Assembly: GCA_905250885.1 (NCBI GenBank)
Contig: CAJNOQ010001270.1
Coordinates: 1-33,833, forward strand
DNA length: 33,833 bases
From: Didymodactylos carnosus
Taxonomy: Eukaryota > Rotifera > Eurotatoria > Philodinida > Philodinidae
Direction of reading: 5' to 3'
Part shown: positions 1-11,486 of the stretch, piece by piece
Position numbering within the stretch: position 1 is the first letter of the stretch
How the letters are laid out: the number at the start of each line of letters is the position of its first letter
The notes under the pieces: generated by a model
Seen by the model: only the letters and a program-made list of their open reading frames with translations
Database searches by the model: none
What the model was told of the DNA's origin: nothing
Translations under genes and position numbers: made by a program

Positions 1-1292
1 GTCTAGTAAGTACCTAGAAACATTCCCTTCTTCATTCTACATCTAGCCTTTGATTAGTTGATAAAATTCAGGCATGGGTCGATTTCATCAAATGATCGAC
101 CCCGTCCTTTCTGGGATAGATGTGGGTCGAAAACGTTTTGTTTCTCTGTGGGTTTTTGGAGAGAAAATAAACCTGTTCTGTGGAAATTTTCAAAAGCAGA
201 GCACAATACGCCGTTCTACGCTCAGGCAGTTTTCAACTTTTGCATTCCCAGTTTCTAGATTTTAAGTAGACTTAAATTCCAATTTGTATTTTCCTTAGGT
301 TTTATTTTTATTTGGGCAATTGAAAACTATGCACTTAATACAGAGAAAGATCCACCAAAATGTAAGTAAGAAATGTGTTCATTAGAAACGAGAGCTCATA
401 TATCTGCTGTATATCAATTCATTGATTAAGAACATCGATAAATTAGTCAAGTTTATTACTTGAACATGAAATATTGTATTTGACATATGTTTTTATGTTT
501 TTAGTGCTTCATTCTTGGCGAGGTCATGTTGATAGTATCACTGGTATCGAATATATTGATCCAAGTACGTAAGTATTTGCGAAATTCTTAATAAATAGTC
601 GTACATAAAAAAAATTTTCTAGCAAATGTTCTCATCTCAAGTGCATTAGATGGTGCAATTCGTATTTGGAATTTGAAAGGTCATTTTATGGGTATGATTT
701 TTGACACAAAAAATAATTTTCTTTTATCTTCTAACTTAAACTATTTTTAGGCACATTTGGTCAAACATTACCATGGAATATTTATGATCCAGCCACGTAT
801 CAACATCCAAATGCACCATTGGACGTATTAACTGATCCTCGAAGTTTACCACGTCATTCAAGATTAGATAGATATAGTGATGAAAGTGGCGATGATAGCA
901 TCGAACAAAAAATAAAAGAAGTTTCAGTAGAAAAGGTACAATATATCTTCTGCTGTTCGTTGATATATTTGATTTTGTCTTCGTTTAGGCATCAGTACCA
1001 GTCTACAAACAGGTGATAGATGATGTCACAATTGATAAGAATGTTAAAGAAACATTGTACATATTGGGAAATCCATCAAATATGGCTGGCAAAAGGTATA
1101 ATTGTGTAAATTTCAAACTATTATATTTTAGCAAATAATGTATTTCTTTGACATAGACTAAGATATTTCCGCGAGAAACCAACTGTTCACAATCGAACAC
1201 ACGGTACAAGTCATTATCAGAACTTACGATTTTATCCTGTTGATGACAATCCACCAAATACAAATGTTCATTTTGCCCATGTTAAATCTTAA
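1..1292 (+). CDS. WD-repeat protein, WDR49/WDR64/WDY type (3' end only)
   Basis: Only the last exons lie in the window: 299-361, 505-564, 623-691, 751-935, 989-1095 and 1157-1292, with a possible exon end at 1-5 before a GTAAGT donor. All introns are GT-AG and the frame is continuous across every junction. Exons 2-4 give a WD40 blade: a GH dipeptide, a D-G-A-I-R-I-W strand, then GTFGQTLPWNIYDPATYQHP. The block G-T-F-G-Q followed by PW and a D-P-A-T-Y-Q-H-P stretch is what I recall after the last blade of the WDR49/WDR64/WDY family, large EF-hand plus WD proteins often linked to cilia or testis; that role is family knowledge. The charged, proline-rich tail ends in HVKS and stop at 1290-1292, with an AATAAA signal at 1314-1319. 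The N-terminal EF-hands and earlier blades must lie left of the window. The 293-base intron 6-298 holds short hairpins but no evident exon. Confidence 0.75.
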
Positions 1293-1923
1293 TTGATTCT
1301 TATGGTAGTATTTAATAAACATAACTTTTCTATCATCAAAGTATTAGTGATATTATGCATAATTTCTTCCTGTGATATTTTCTGTAATATTTTCCACTAC
1401 TCACTCCGCAATATATGCAAAAGAAAGCAGCGTTTTTGATAAATTATTTTTTTTGTTTAAAACCGGTTTTATATGCTTTTATTACGGTGTTTATATTTTA
1501 TATGATTCATATTTATAATTAATCTCATATTTTATTGTGTGACTACACTTATTTTTCTAGTATGTCTTTTTTTTTATTCTCGTATTCTTATAATCTCATT
1601 ATGCACAAGATTTAAGTATAATAAAGCTTTGATGAATGATAAGATTTTCAAACTAAATAAACATAAATTAAATATTAAATCTAAGAAAGAGAACATAAAA
1701 TTTATTATATTTTTTCTCTGTTAAAATAGGAATATTGCTGGATATTGTGGGAGACGACACAGTGTGATAACCGGTATATGTCAATTTTGTCATAGTTACA
1801 AGGCATGAGAAAATTAGTAATATAAACATCTGGTTAAACTAGTACACCTATATCTGAGAAAATGCTATAAACAGGATTAAATTCTGAAAACATCTAGCTT
1901 TTCTAACATCAAAAACAACAACA
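1293..1923. other. Intergenic spacer between WD-repeat and astacin genes
   Basis: Very AT-rich. It holds the AATAAA signal of the upstream gene at 1314-1319 and presumably the astacin promoter. A short open frame at 1539-1724 is low-complexity Lys/Ile/Phe-rich and looks fortuitous. Nothing else is recognised. Confidence 0.6.
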
Positions 1924-3145
1924 ATGCTTCGAATGTTATTTACATTGGTTGGATTGTTAATCGCTCAAAAAATGATTCAGGCCAATCCGAGACCGGTAGT
2001 GCTAGTTACTCTAACACTAATGTCGATATTTATCTGAATATTAGAGAGATTCGTTCTATTTTTGATTATAGGCTACCATAATTGATCATAATCCAGAAGA
2101 ATCAGGTATATAATATAATCATTATGTTGATGTTTATTAATTTGATTCAATCTCTATCTTAGACTATTTTGAGGGAGATATTTTGCTTGATCCTGGAATG
2201 GTGGGTATCTGTTTTTTATTTCTTATTTATTTTATTCACACCATATACTTAAATTTTAGGAGACACGTGGAATAGGCAGAGTAGAAGCGGCTGCCCGTTG
2301 GCCTGGAGGGATCGTCCCGTATGAGATATCTTCTGTTTTTGGTACGTCGTGAATGTATTGTTCGAATAAAACAATTAGTTTTCATAAAACAATTTAGTTT
2401 TTTTTGTACAGATGCTAATGACCAGACAAAAATCCTTGCCGGCATGAGACGTTTAGAAAACACTGTGGCTATTAACGGACGATTATGTGTACGATTTCGA
2501 CCCAAAACATCGATAGATACTGATTTTATTAGTATTCGAACTGGAAGTGGTTGCAGTTCAGCTGTAAGTTAAAAAAATAAGAATAAACAGAGAGATAAGA
2601 ATATGTTGTGATTGTATTCAAATAAATATGTGTAATATACTTTTTAGGTAGGACGTCGTACAGGTAGTCAAACACTTACACTAGAAAAGGGTACATACTG
2701 CATTGATCGACAAGGTACAATTATGCACGAACTTATTCACGGTAAGATATGTGAACTATCACTATTTTCATTGTTAACGAGATCAAAATTGTTTAGCACT
2801 TGGATTTTGGCATGAACAATCGAGACACGACAGAGACTCATATGTTACTATTGATTACAATAATATACAAATAGGTAAGAATTCGTTTTATAGAACTACA
2901 AATATTTATCGTTGTCACTTTATTCAGGAAAAGAGCATAATTTTAATAAATATACGGCAAGTGCTACCGACACACTTGGTTTACCCTACGATTATGAATC
3001 TGTCATGCATTATTCTCGTACGGCATTTAGTACAAATGGAAAACCGACGATTGTACCGAAAAATAGCAATGCCGTTATTGGACAAAGAGATCGTCTTAGC
3101 AATATTGACACTGCAGAAATACGAGCATATTATAAATGTGTTTAA
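1924..3145 (+). CDS. Astacin-family (M12A) zinc metalloprotease, secreted, catalytic domain only
   Basis: Eight exons: 1924-1995, 2072-2105, 2163-2200, 2260-2341, 2412-2563, 2648-2741, 2797-2874 and 2928-3145. The start ATG opens a hydrophobic signal peptide (MLRMLFTLVGLLIA). A propeptide follows with the FEGD motif, whose Asp blocks the zinc in astacin zymogens. The mature domain starts near R-W-P-G-G-I-V-P-Y-E-I. The zinc site HELIHALGFWHEQSRHDRD is complete and split by an intron after the second His. The Met-turn SVMHYS carries the usual Tyr, and the four conserved cysteines of the domain are present. The protein stops just after the last Cys (YYKCV), so there are no CUB, EGF or ShK domains; this is a minimal astacin of digestive/hatching-enzyme size. 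AATAAA lies at 3166-3171. All catalytic residues are intact, so it is probably an active extracellular endopeptidase. Its substrate cannot be read from sequence. Confidence 0.92.
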
Positions 3146-5068
3146 CAAAAAAAAGAAATGTTTAAAATAAAGTGAATATTTCTTTTCATTCTTTCAAAAC
3201 TTTAGCAGTTCCTATGGTTTAGCAAGTATATGACACGACAATATCGTAGTTTTAATCAAGTCTACTGCCTAATTTGGCGTAGTTGATCCAAAACGTCACG
3301 AATATCATACAATCAAAGCTGATAATCAAATTAACGAGAAAAAATACAATAAAAATATGCACGTCGAATAAGCAAGTGTTTGGAATCATTGATTCACTTT
3401 ATCTTTTTCGCTAATTTTTTTCTCTCCTAGATGTTTTTATTGTGAGTTGAGTTGTTTTGTCACTATCGCTACCAAGGGGCTCCATTGAAAATATATCAGA
3501 CTCTTCAGTAATACTGACTACAATTGCTTAAATCCTATTTAAAAAGCCATCTATAAACCCTATCAGCAAACATCATAGTAAAAACATTTTAAAACGCTGC
3601 CAAGACGAGGATCGTCATTTTGAGATTTTCTACTACAACAAGACCCAGTGTCAATCAATTTTTTTATTGATAGAAAAACATCCACATTATGCTACTTTAG
3701 ATCATTACTGTGCAGACCACACCAGTATTAAGTCGGATATTTACATGATCCAGGACATTAGGGCCATTCTAATGAATTACTATAACTATTAATTTGGATA
3801 TAGACTTTCGAAATGAACGGTTATTCCAGAAGTTCTATCGTAACAGTACAATAGTTTATTTCTCTGCACTACCCTCTAATAATTGTGTCACAAAAAGTGT
3901 AGTAGTTCTCTAATAAAAAATCTTCCCAGCGCGCAACACATTATAAAAAGCTAGTTATAAGAAAAATATTGAAAAACGTCTCAAAAACTAAGTTTTTCAA
4001 TTTTAGAAACCCTATAACTCGGTAAAGAAATGTCTAAAGAAAAATTCCCAAAAAACACCTCTGAAATAGTGTCTTGAGTACCTCTGGTAAAATTTTTCTT
4101 TTTTCTCTGGTAAGAGTTTTCTAGAAAACTGGTGAACGACAATAGTTAAAAACCGAAAATATGAAGCCTTAGTAAGTTTTAGTTTTTATGTCACAGCATT
4201 TCTACGGAAAGCCCAAAAAGAGGGAAAGAGTACCCTTAACCCTTTCCAGCCTGATGTTGCCATTTGGCAACACTTTTTGCTGTGTTTTCGAAACAGCCGG
4301 CTGGAAAGGGTTGATCGTTCAACTACTGTGTATGGACATGTTTCGTGTTGAGTATTATCCAGTAGTGATAGTATCTATCGTGTTGAGTATCTCCTGCAGC
4401 CATATTTGTGATTTAACATCGTACGTAAGACATCATGAAAAAAGATTTTTAATTGCGAACTTGAAACGTAAACGTATTTTATTAGATAACTAACCTTATT
4501 CAACTCCAAATTCGTCTTTATATAATTCTTTTACAAGGCCACCCAACGTAACTCGGGCGAAAACGCGATCCCGTAACGTTTTGTACCATTTTTTCGTCTT
4601 TATCTTGCGAATGAAAAGACGTCTTTCAACTGTGTCATTTTGCGAAGAAAACGCCTAATAAATGTTTAACAAAATGACACATCTTAGAATTCTTTAGGAA
4701 CTTTGGTTAAGGAGATATTATGAAAATATTCAGCACTACTTTTTTGAATTATCCCAACCACTTTTTCGTGTTCGAGAAATTTTATGAGACAGTGATAACA
4801 ACAGTTTACTGTACCGCTGACTTGTTCTAACTCAAGGAAGTATTCTTTAGGCAGTAGATTTCACACTTTATTACGACGTTTATTGAAAACTAATGTTGCA
4901 CAGTTATTACATAAAAAAATTATACTCCACTCAAGAGTGACATCCTTTTCTCACCAAAAATTACTAAGCTCTTGGAATAAAAACCACACACACAAATAAC
5001 CTAAGAAATATGGAATGAAAAAAAATTATATTTAATAGTGTCTATTCTTTTTCCGTTGCTGTTATTAT
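3146..5068. other. Intergenic region, 1.9 kb, with one tiny transposon
   Basis: No exon with convincing splice sites or a recognisable protein was found on either strand. It holds the piggyBac-like element at 4240-4310 (listed separately). A 12-base perfect inverted repeat (TGTGTCATTTTG at 4631-4642, complement at 4670-4681) encloses a 27-base loop. The 101-codon open frame at 4188-4493 runs straight through the transposon and is not a gene. Confidence 0.6.
4236..4314. mobile_element. Miniature piggyBac-like element (71 bp) in a TTAA site
   Basis: The element spans 4240-4310. Its 12-base terminal inverted repeats are perfect: CCCTTTCCAGCC at 4240-4251 and GGCTGGAAAGGG at 4299-4310. The left flank is TTAA (4236-4239) and the right flank TTGA (4311-4314), a TTAA duplication with one change. 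TTAA targets and CCC...GGG ends are typical of the piggyBac superfamily. Inside, GTTGCC-ATTT-GGCAAC (4256-4271) forms one hairpin and a nearly palindromic stretch around 4280-4296 a second, so the whole unit could fold as a cloverleaf. It is far too short to encode a transposase, so it must have been moved by one supplied elsewhere. Confidence 0.75.
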
Positions 5069-5834
5069 TTAACTAAGTTGACCACAATCTGTTATGGTTA
5101 CTTTCTTTGAAGTTTTACCACTTTGTGAACCTGAATAAACAAAAAGAAAAAGATACAGATATAAAACTGTCAATTGACAATAGAGCAAATAAACTTACCA
5201 TAACCTTCTATTTTTTTGATTATATCGTAGCCTTCGCTGACCTCACCAAAAACAACGTGTTTACCATCAAGCCTAAAATATGTTTCATGGAATGACATCT
5301 TCAGTATAGAATAAATCCTATTATCAACTAATTTAAATCATAACAAAACACTTACCAACTTGTAACGGCAGTTGTAACGAAAAACTGACTACCATTCGTA
5401 TTTTTACCTACAAATTACAAGAACATAAAGCCCATCTATCTATTCAAACCATTTTCTGCACTTACCAGCATTGGCCATAGACAATAAACCTTCTTTCGTA
5501 TGCTTTAATTGAAAATTTTCATCGGCAAATTTTTCGCCATAAATACTTTTGCCACCAGTACCATTATGATTCGTAAAATCTCCACCTTGACACATAAATC
5601 CTGGTATGACACGATGAAATGACGAATTTTTGAATCCGAATCCTTTTTCACCTGTACAGAGTGCACGAAAATTCTCTAAAAGAAAAAATACATGTTGGTC
5701 TTACAACGAAAGGGTTTTAGTTTTACGAACATACCAGCTGTTTTGGGTACAACATCATTGTAAAGCGTAAAAGTGACACGGCCTAATGCTTGACCGTCAG
5801 CAGCCATATCGAAAAAAACTTTTGATCGACTCAT
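5069..5834 (-). CDS. Cyclophilin A-type peptidyl-prolyl cis-trans isomerase, copy 1
   Basis: Five exons in transcription order: 5735-5834, 5466-5675, 5356-5407, 5199-5272 and 5069-5130, joined by introns of 58-83 bases into exactly 165 codons plus stop, the classic cyclophilin A length. It starts [10 protein letters not shown] and ends [11 protein letters not shown]. The single domain is complete, with the active-site Arg/Phe/Gln of [15 protein letters not shown] and the Trp/His of [11 protein letters not shown]. There is no signal peptide or extension, so it is a cytosolic/nuclear proline isomerase expected to bind cyclosporin. It lies 0.5 kb downstream of beta-catenin copy A on the same strand and is one half of a duplicated unit; its partner at 11805-12601 has different intron positions. 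The middle of the gene is about 91% identical to the partner while the ends are only about 61-64% identical. Confidence 0.95.
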
Positions 5835-6337
5835 ATTTTTTGTTTGTTCTCTTTAAACACTGGCTAGACGTACAATTAATCTAAAATGGTACAACATTAA
5901 TTCAACAGTTCATCAAATACCAGAAAAGTCAAATAACAATTAAAAGTGACGAGGTAAAAAACAAAAATTTATTTTACAGAATATTTAATTAAGAATCTGA
6001 ACAAAAGCCATGGAAAAAACACACGAATACACCTGGCATATAGTATATAGTAATTTTAATAAAAAAGACATCGAAAAGAAATAAGACATTAAAGATAATA
6101 TTTGATGCATACAAAATAGAGAAAACTACCTATATGCTCACACACATACACACACACATATATAACATATATATATATACACATATATATGTATATTACA
6201 TTGAAAACTGACTTATCGACTAGTTGCTGATATTTTTTATATCTTGACAAGTAAATTTTTGACTTAAGTAAAATGAAAATAAATATACATACATCTCGAA
6301 GTAAAAAACGAAAAAAATTGTTTTTTTGTCAGAAAAG
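5835..6337. other. Spacer between cyclophilin 1 and beta-catenin copy A
   Basis: About 0.5 kb of AT-rich DNA that must hold the cyclophilin 1 promoter and the 3' end of the beta-catenin A transcript. A CA/TA microsatellite occupies 6138-6193. No coding potential was seen. Confidence 0.6.
6138..6193. repeat. CA/TA compound microsatellite
   Basis: Runs of CACA followed by alternating TATA form a compound dinucleotide repeat, including a self-complementary ATATATGTATAT-like part. It lies downstream of the stop codon of beta-catenin copy A. Confidence 0.85.
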
Positions 6338-9295
6338 TTATTGTTTCAAAAAATCCAATACTTTCTGTGTACCCAGTTGTGTCTCAATTACTTGATGACA
6401 TTCCGGATCTTGACGTAGTTCATTCAATATTTCTGATGAAGTACGCTGTAGTGGACAGTGTGGTAGATAATGATACTGCAAAATAAAAATAAACTACAAA
6501 TAAATAGACTATCAAATGATTTAGTGGAAAAAGTAATCAGACACCTTCAACTAAATTTTGTCCAGATAACTTCACCAAAAAATATTTTTCAGTGCTTTCA
6601 TAGCTCTTATGTACCCCAAGTAGACTCTAATGTCACCAACTCAGCAACTCTTTTACATGTCTCACAGCTTTTTGTCTTTAACGGTATCATAACTATTGAA
6701 ACATTGATTTCTGGTTAGAAAGGACATTGAAGTTAACGATTTCGAGAAGAAATACTCTTTCTAAATTATTTTATTAACAATATTGTGACGTTTCAACGAC
6801 GAGGACGTTTTCATCAAATATACATAACGTGTCTAATAAAAATATTCTCGCCGTTGAATTATCAATATTTTTAATAAAATTAATTTAGAAAGAGTAGTTC
6901 CTCTTGAAAATCTTTAAAATCATTGAAACAGTATATGATGGATCAAGCCGTATTTGTTTAATGTGTAAAATTGTGAAGTTCTGATTTCACAAAGAAAAAA
7001 TCATTCACATACTCGAACAAATATTGGTATACAATTGAGATCTTTAATAATTGTCCGATTTATTTGATCTTTTGCTAATGTATATAATGCTCCCAGTATA
7101 ATGTCAAGAGTATGTTCGATATGATTTAAATTAGTTGTATCATCATGTGATCGGAGTAACTGTTGTCTTTCTTGTTCAACAACTGTTAGAAGTTGAACTA
7201 ATTTTGGTACAGCCCCATTTTCACGCAACGATGATAAATTACTTGTTGATAGTGCCAGATTTTTTATTAAACCAATCGTTGCTTTAACCGTTGGCCAATC
7301 CTTTTTCCAATGTTTTATGTTCAATAATTTGATAAAATACGGTATGCCACATAGCTTTCTAACAGCCTCTCTTGCCTCTACTTCTTGTTCATGACGCGCT
7401 GTCACATGCCGTAATGTGCATAGCTATGAGATGAAAAAACATGTTCAATATTTTTTAAAAACAATACCGAACACTTACTGCAGGCTCAATGATTTCTTCC
7501 TTTTCACCCGATTGTAGTATTGTTTTAATCAACGTTTGTATACCATTTATTTTAACCAAAAATCTTTTGTTTGTTTGATTATCACACGTCAAATTATTCA
7601 AAATTCCAACTGAGCATGTGATCGAGACAATATCATCCGTTAACAATAACTGAATCAATGTTTGAATCAATGATTCCATCCCTTTCTTTAAAGAAAAAAT
7701 ACACATCTTGTGAATGACGATAGTTGTAAACGTTATAATTGTTCCGCTCTTCATAGAGAACAGACATACAAATGTTAAGCGATAAGTCTTCCGTTTTAGA
7801 CTTCTCATTTAGAAACAGTCTAAAACGATGGTCTAGATATTCAAATATTTTCTTTCTCGGCGTTCATGTTTGTTTTCTATTAAATTAACGAAAAATTAAG
7901 GAAATAGGATATTATCCAAAGAAATTTTGCTCTAATATATCCATTCAATTAGTATAATGTGAGACAAGACGTATGTGCATTATTGGTTGATGATAACTTT
8001 ACTTACCAATCTGATAGCTTGATCGGATATATTTCTCACTGTCAGAAGACAATTACGTCTAATACGAATACTTTTTGTCTTATTAATTTGTTTTTCTAAT
8101 ATTTCAATTCCATTTGCTTGTAATATTGTTTTCTTTGTAGATATAGTACCAGATGAGATGATTGGAAATAATTTTGATATTGTCAATAAAAGTTTATCGT
8201 ATTTTGTCGAATCCATAATACGTAACAAGTGTTGAGAACATATTTCACTTCTTTGTAGAAAAGCCTAAACAAAAACAATCATAATCAAAACAACTCATTC
8301 GAAAGACTTCCTTTATGTCTATACTTTCGCTTCTTGATTATAACATGCCATTTTATGTAAACAATCGGTTAATAATGTTAGTAATTTATCATTGGATCTG
8401 TCTAATAGTGAAACGAATTTTTCGGTCCCATGAAAATTTTCTATTTCTCTAGCTGCATCTGCTTGTAGAATAATGAGAAAATTATGTAGTGTAGTGATAA
8501 CAAAATTAACGATATTATCCCTTGAACTAAAAGACAAGAAAAATCAACACAAATATCCAGATAATTACCAGACGCAACACTTACTCAAGAACCTGTAAAA
8601 GTGCCTGAATTCCTCCAGCTTCAAGAATTGCGAATAATCCATCTTGTTGTTGTGATAAAAAATGAAAAAGACTAGCCAGAACATAAGTCAACTGTCCATC
8701 GCCTGAATCTTTGGAAAATGCGCGTAATAAAGCAATAATTATCTTAAAATAACAGACCTTAGTATAAAAATATCTTATATTTGAAAGTTAAACTTACTTC
8801 CCGATTACGAATTATGTCTAATCTGATATCTCCTCCTTCTTTAACCAGAGTGTGTACAAACATAACGGCTTCACTAACAATAAGACGATCATCATCATTC
8901 AACAAACTTATTAACTCCGATATCATTTCACCAGGTTCTCGACGATGACTCATCATGGTTATATTCGGATCAATTTCTTGTTGTTGCTGCTCTTCCGGTA
9001 GCCGTGGTGGTACTGGTGGTTGATGTTGTTGTGAATGATGATGATGTGGTGTACCTTGTGTTGCGACACTATGTTGAAAACGTTGTTGCTCGCTGTTTGT
9101 CATCATTGTTGTAAAAGACTGTTCACTGTCATTGCAATCGCTTAAACCACTTCTTAATGAATTAGATGTGCCTGAATGTATGCCTGAGTCACGGTTTAAT
9201 GCGTATGGGTCATCCAACCACATAGTTGTATTAGTATCTGGATTCAATTGTTGTTGCTGCTGCTGATGTGGCGTATGCATCTGATGATATTCCAT
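6338..9295 (-). CDS. Beta-catenin/armadillo paralog A: degron kept, tail and alpha-catenin site lost
   Basis: Seven exons in transcription order: 8798-9295, 8585-8742, 8325-8526, 8007-8264, 7479-7685, 7013-7423 and 6338-6475, giving 623 codons with correct phases; vertebrate beta-catenin has 781. Residues 1-130 are Gln/His-rich. D36-S-G-I-H-S41-G matches the GSK3/beta-TrCP degron almost exactly, and a Trp lies 10 residues before it. The position expected to hold the next phosphoacceptor is Asn45, with Ser49 after it. The alpha-catenin-binding segment (AQRxRAAMFPE) is absent. The armadillo array follows and is clearly alignable, with equivalents of the TCF-contact lysines at K266 and K412. The last exon aligns with the last-repeat exon of copy B but reaches stop at FLKQ, removing the end of repeat 12, helix C and the whole tail. 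It is intact otherwise, so probably a functional, strongly derived paralog rather than a pseudogene. Exon 1 corresponds to fused exons 1 and 2 of copy B. Confidence 0.88.
6738..6912. mobile_element. Inverted-repeat element in the last intron of beta-catenin A
   Basis: The two halves of this 175-base segment are imperfect reverse complements. The outer arms share ACTCTTTCTAAATTA, and inner matches such as TTCAACGRCGAG continue almost to the centre. It makes up a third of the 537-base intron 6476-7012, the longest in this gene. No target duplication could be fixed, so the superfamily is unassigned. It looks like a fold-back miniature transposon. Confidence 0.6.
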
Positions 9296-10298
9296 TTGTA
9301 TTTATCTTTTAATCTATAACTTGATAAATTTAGATGTTTTTTAGACACAAGAAATAAGAGTGATACAAAACGAGGTTCTACCCAATGTATTATAAACACT
9401 GAGTTACGTCGGTTATGTTAGTTGTTTTTCTAACTGTCGACACATCATAAGCATGAAATAATCTTTTTAAAACGCAAGAGTAAATACATGTCGTTCTATA
9501 AACTCCGTCCATAAAGAGAAACATATCCACCATTTTTTTCTAATTCTTTCTTTCTTTCTTTATGCCTTTGTGTGTGTTGACGAGAGAGTAGTTCATTGTA
9601 ATAGTCAACGAATGATAATGAAAACAGAAATACAAGAACATGTAAACACATGTGTGCAGATTGAAACACATCAGAAACTATACGTAGCCTTTAAACTTAA
9701 ATATGGCGTTGCTAACAACGAGCGAAACCATGACATTGTTCAAAGTTCAAAAAAATTTCAAAAGACACGTTGCACATGGCGCAGCCCTGAAGACTGTGAG
9801 CTATCTATCTATCATCCTACCACTACACGCTCCTTATATTATGATAATTCTGATAGTAAATAATAAAATATGAAAACAGAACGTTTCGTGGAACTCTTTT
9901 AGTTTCTGTTTAATTCTAAAACTTCCACTAACAAATTGCTTTCTTTCAAAAACGAAAAAATGCCCGAAATAAGCACTTTTTCTACCTATGCTCAGCTCAT
10001 ATAATAGTATATGCAGTACGTGCTGTAGCATGGCAACTTAAGGAAAAAAATAAAAATCTTAGTTAGTGAACCTAACTGAGAAATTATATTTATAGACTAC
10101 TGCACATTTCTCCCTAGGCTAGGGTCGTACGCAAGTCACGTTCTGTATACAACGTGCGCGTGCGTCAAGTGTATTTACTGTACAAAATCCATATCATGCG
10201 TGTAATGCGCACCATGTACTATTTTTAGAGATTTATCATAGATGTCAGATAAACATGTTGATATGGAACCGTAGAGAGAAATCATGTCACGTTCGTTA

Positions 10299-11486
10299 CA
10301 CGTGTCAACAGTGATGGAGGTCAAGCGTATGTGACGTACAGAGTGTGACCTGGCTTATGAACGGTCAATTTTGAGAAAAAGAAGAACGGAGAGGATTTTC
10401 TAAAATTTTTTCCGAGGACTAGTGTTGAAAAGCGGGCAGAAAAATGAGAATCTTCCTCGATCTAAAAGTGTATTGAAGGTCGCTATATAATTCTTTCATT
10501 ATATCAAGCACTACAGTATATATTCACTATGAAGTGAATCACGTGACAAGTAATTATCTCATAGGAAAAACGATAGAGTTGTCTAAAGAATATACTCATT
10601 TTGTGACACTGATTATAGGATAACTATAGCAAACATCCGAAAACTAACTTCAGATGTGTCGTCTACGATCTCCGCACTTTCACATCATCGTTTTCCTAAA
10701 TCTGTACGGTCAGAAATAACTGAGAACATTTTAATGCATTTTATCGGTAATGTTCCAGACTATAAATGCATCACAGAGTATAGACTGATAAGTAGCACGT
10801 GTTTACTTAATGAGTCACTGAACACTGTTTATTCTGAATGTATATGAAGTGTGACGTGACAATTAATTATCTCATAGAAAAGTTATTGAGAATATATAAA
10901 AGTGCTAAAACTCAGGCATTTTTGTAACAAAATCATCGAAAAACAGGAAAAATGACGGGAAACGAGGAAAAAGCGGGTGGGTTCTGAAAAAAAGAAGATC
11001 AATCAGTCCAGAGTGTGACGCACACGTGGAAAAGTCGTAGCGCCCGACCTGTGTCTACAGAATCTTTCAGGATCCGCCGAGGCTATTTTCAGTAACGTGA
11101 TAAATTCAGGACTGACAACCGATGGCGTCAAACAAACCGTTGGATTACAGGAATTTCTTTTTTGTTCCAAATGAGGACAAAATTCTCTTCTGTCTCATCT
11201 AGTTGTGTTTGCTGGAAACGCAGAGCTCGTGGATAGTATAAGGGATACGAAGACAATAAGAAAGTACTATGGTCACTAAATACGATAATGACAGATGTTT
11301 AGAATGAAGGTGTTAGACGGATATTGGTATAATAACTCGTTTGCTGATTAAATAAAACAAATGATGGAAGGAAATTGGAGAATAATTTCATGAGAACTGG
11401 TATAAAGCAAAAATATGATTAACTTCATTCGGTATAAGTCTCAAGTCAAAATTTTTCCATGGAATCTGCGTAGAAAACTTCACGTG
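10299..11486. promoter_or_regulatory. Cluster of five CACGTG E-boxes with CRE-like sites, upstream of beta-catenin A
   Basis: The palindrome CACGTG occurs at 10299-10304, 10540-10545, 10796-10801, 11023-11028 and 11481-11486. TGACGT/GACGTC half or full CRE-like sites occur near 10330, 10853 and 11527. At roughly one third GC, CACGTG is expected about once in 12 kb, so five in 1.2 kb is a clear excess. CACGTG is the site of bHLH-ZIP factors of the Myc/Max, USF, MITF/TFEB and CLOCK classes. The region lies 1.0-2.2 kb upstream of the beta-catenin A start codon. An enhancer role is inference. Confidence 0.4.
10528..10880. repeat. Direct repeat of about 40 bp, 315 bp apart
   Basis: The segment at 10528-10566 and that at 10843-10880 share TATGAAGTG, then ACGTGACAA, then TAATTATCTCATAG, with a few changes. 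The first copy carries a CACGTG box and the second TGACGTGAC at the same place. They are two related copies of one short unit inside the E-box cluster. Confidence 0.6.

Noticed and set aside
74..265. Two overlapping open frames near the left edge
   Set aside because: They lie within the first intron of the WD-repeat gene (donor at 6, acceptor at 298), and neither continues the WD reading frame.
4188..4493. 101-codon open frame on the plus strand
   Set aside because: It runs through both ends of the piggyBac-like miniature element and shows no protein family or splice context.
6338..9295. Beta-catenin A as a pseudogene
   Set aside because: All seven exons join in frame with good splice sites, there is no internal stop, and the degron core and TCF-contact lysines are kept, so a shortened functional protein is more likely.
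9570..9863. 97-codon plus-strand frame upstream of beta-catenin A
   Set aside because: No family resemblance, and opposite to and overlapping the presumed promoter of beta-catenin A.
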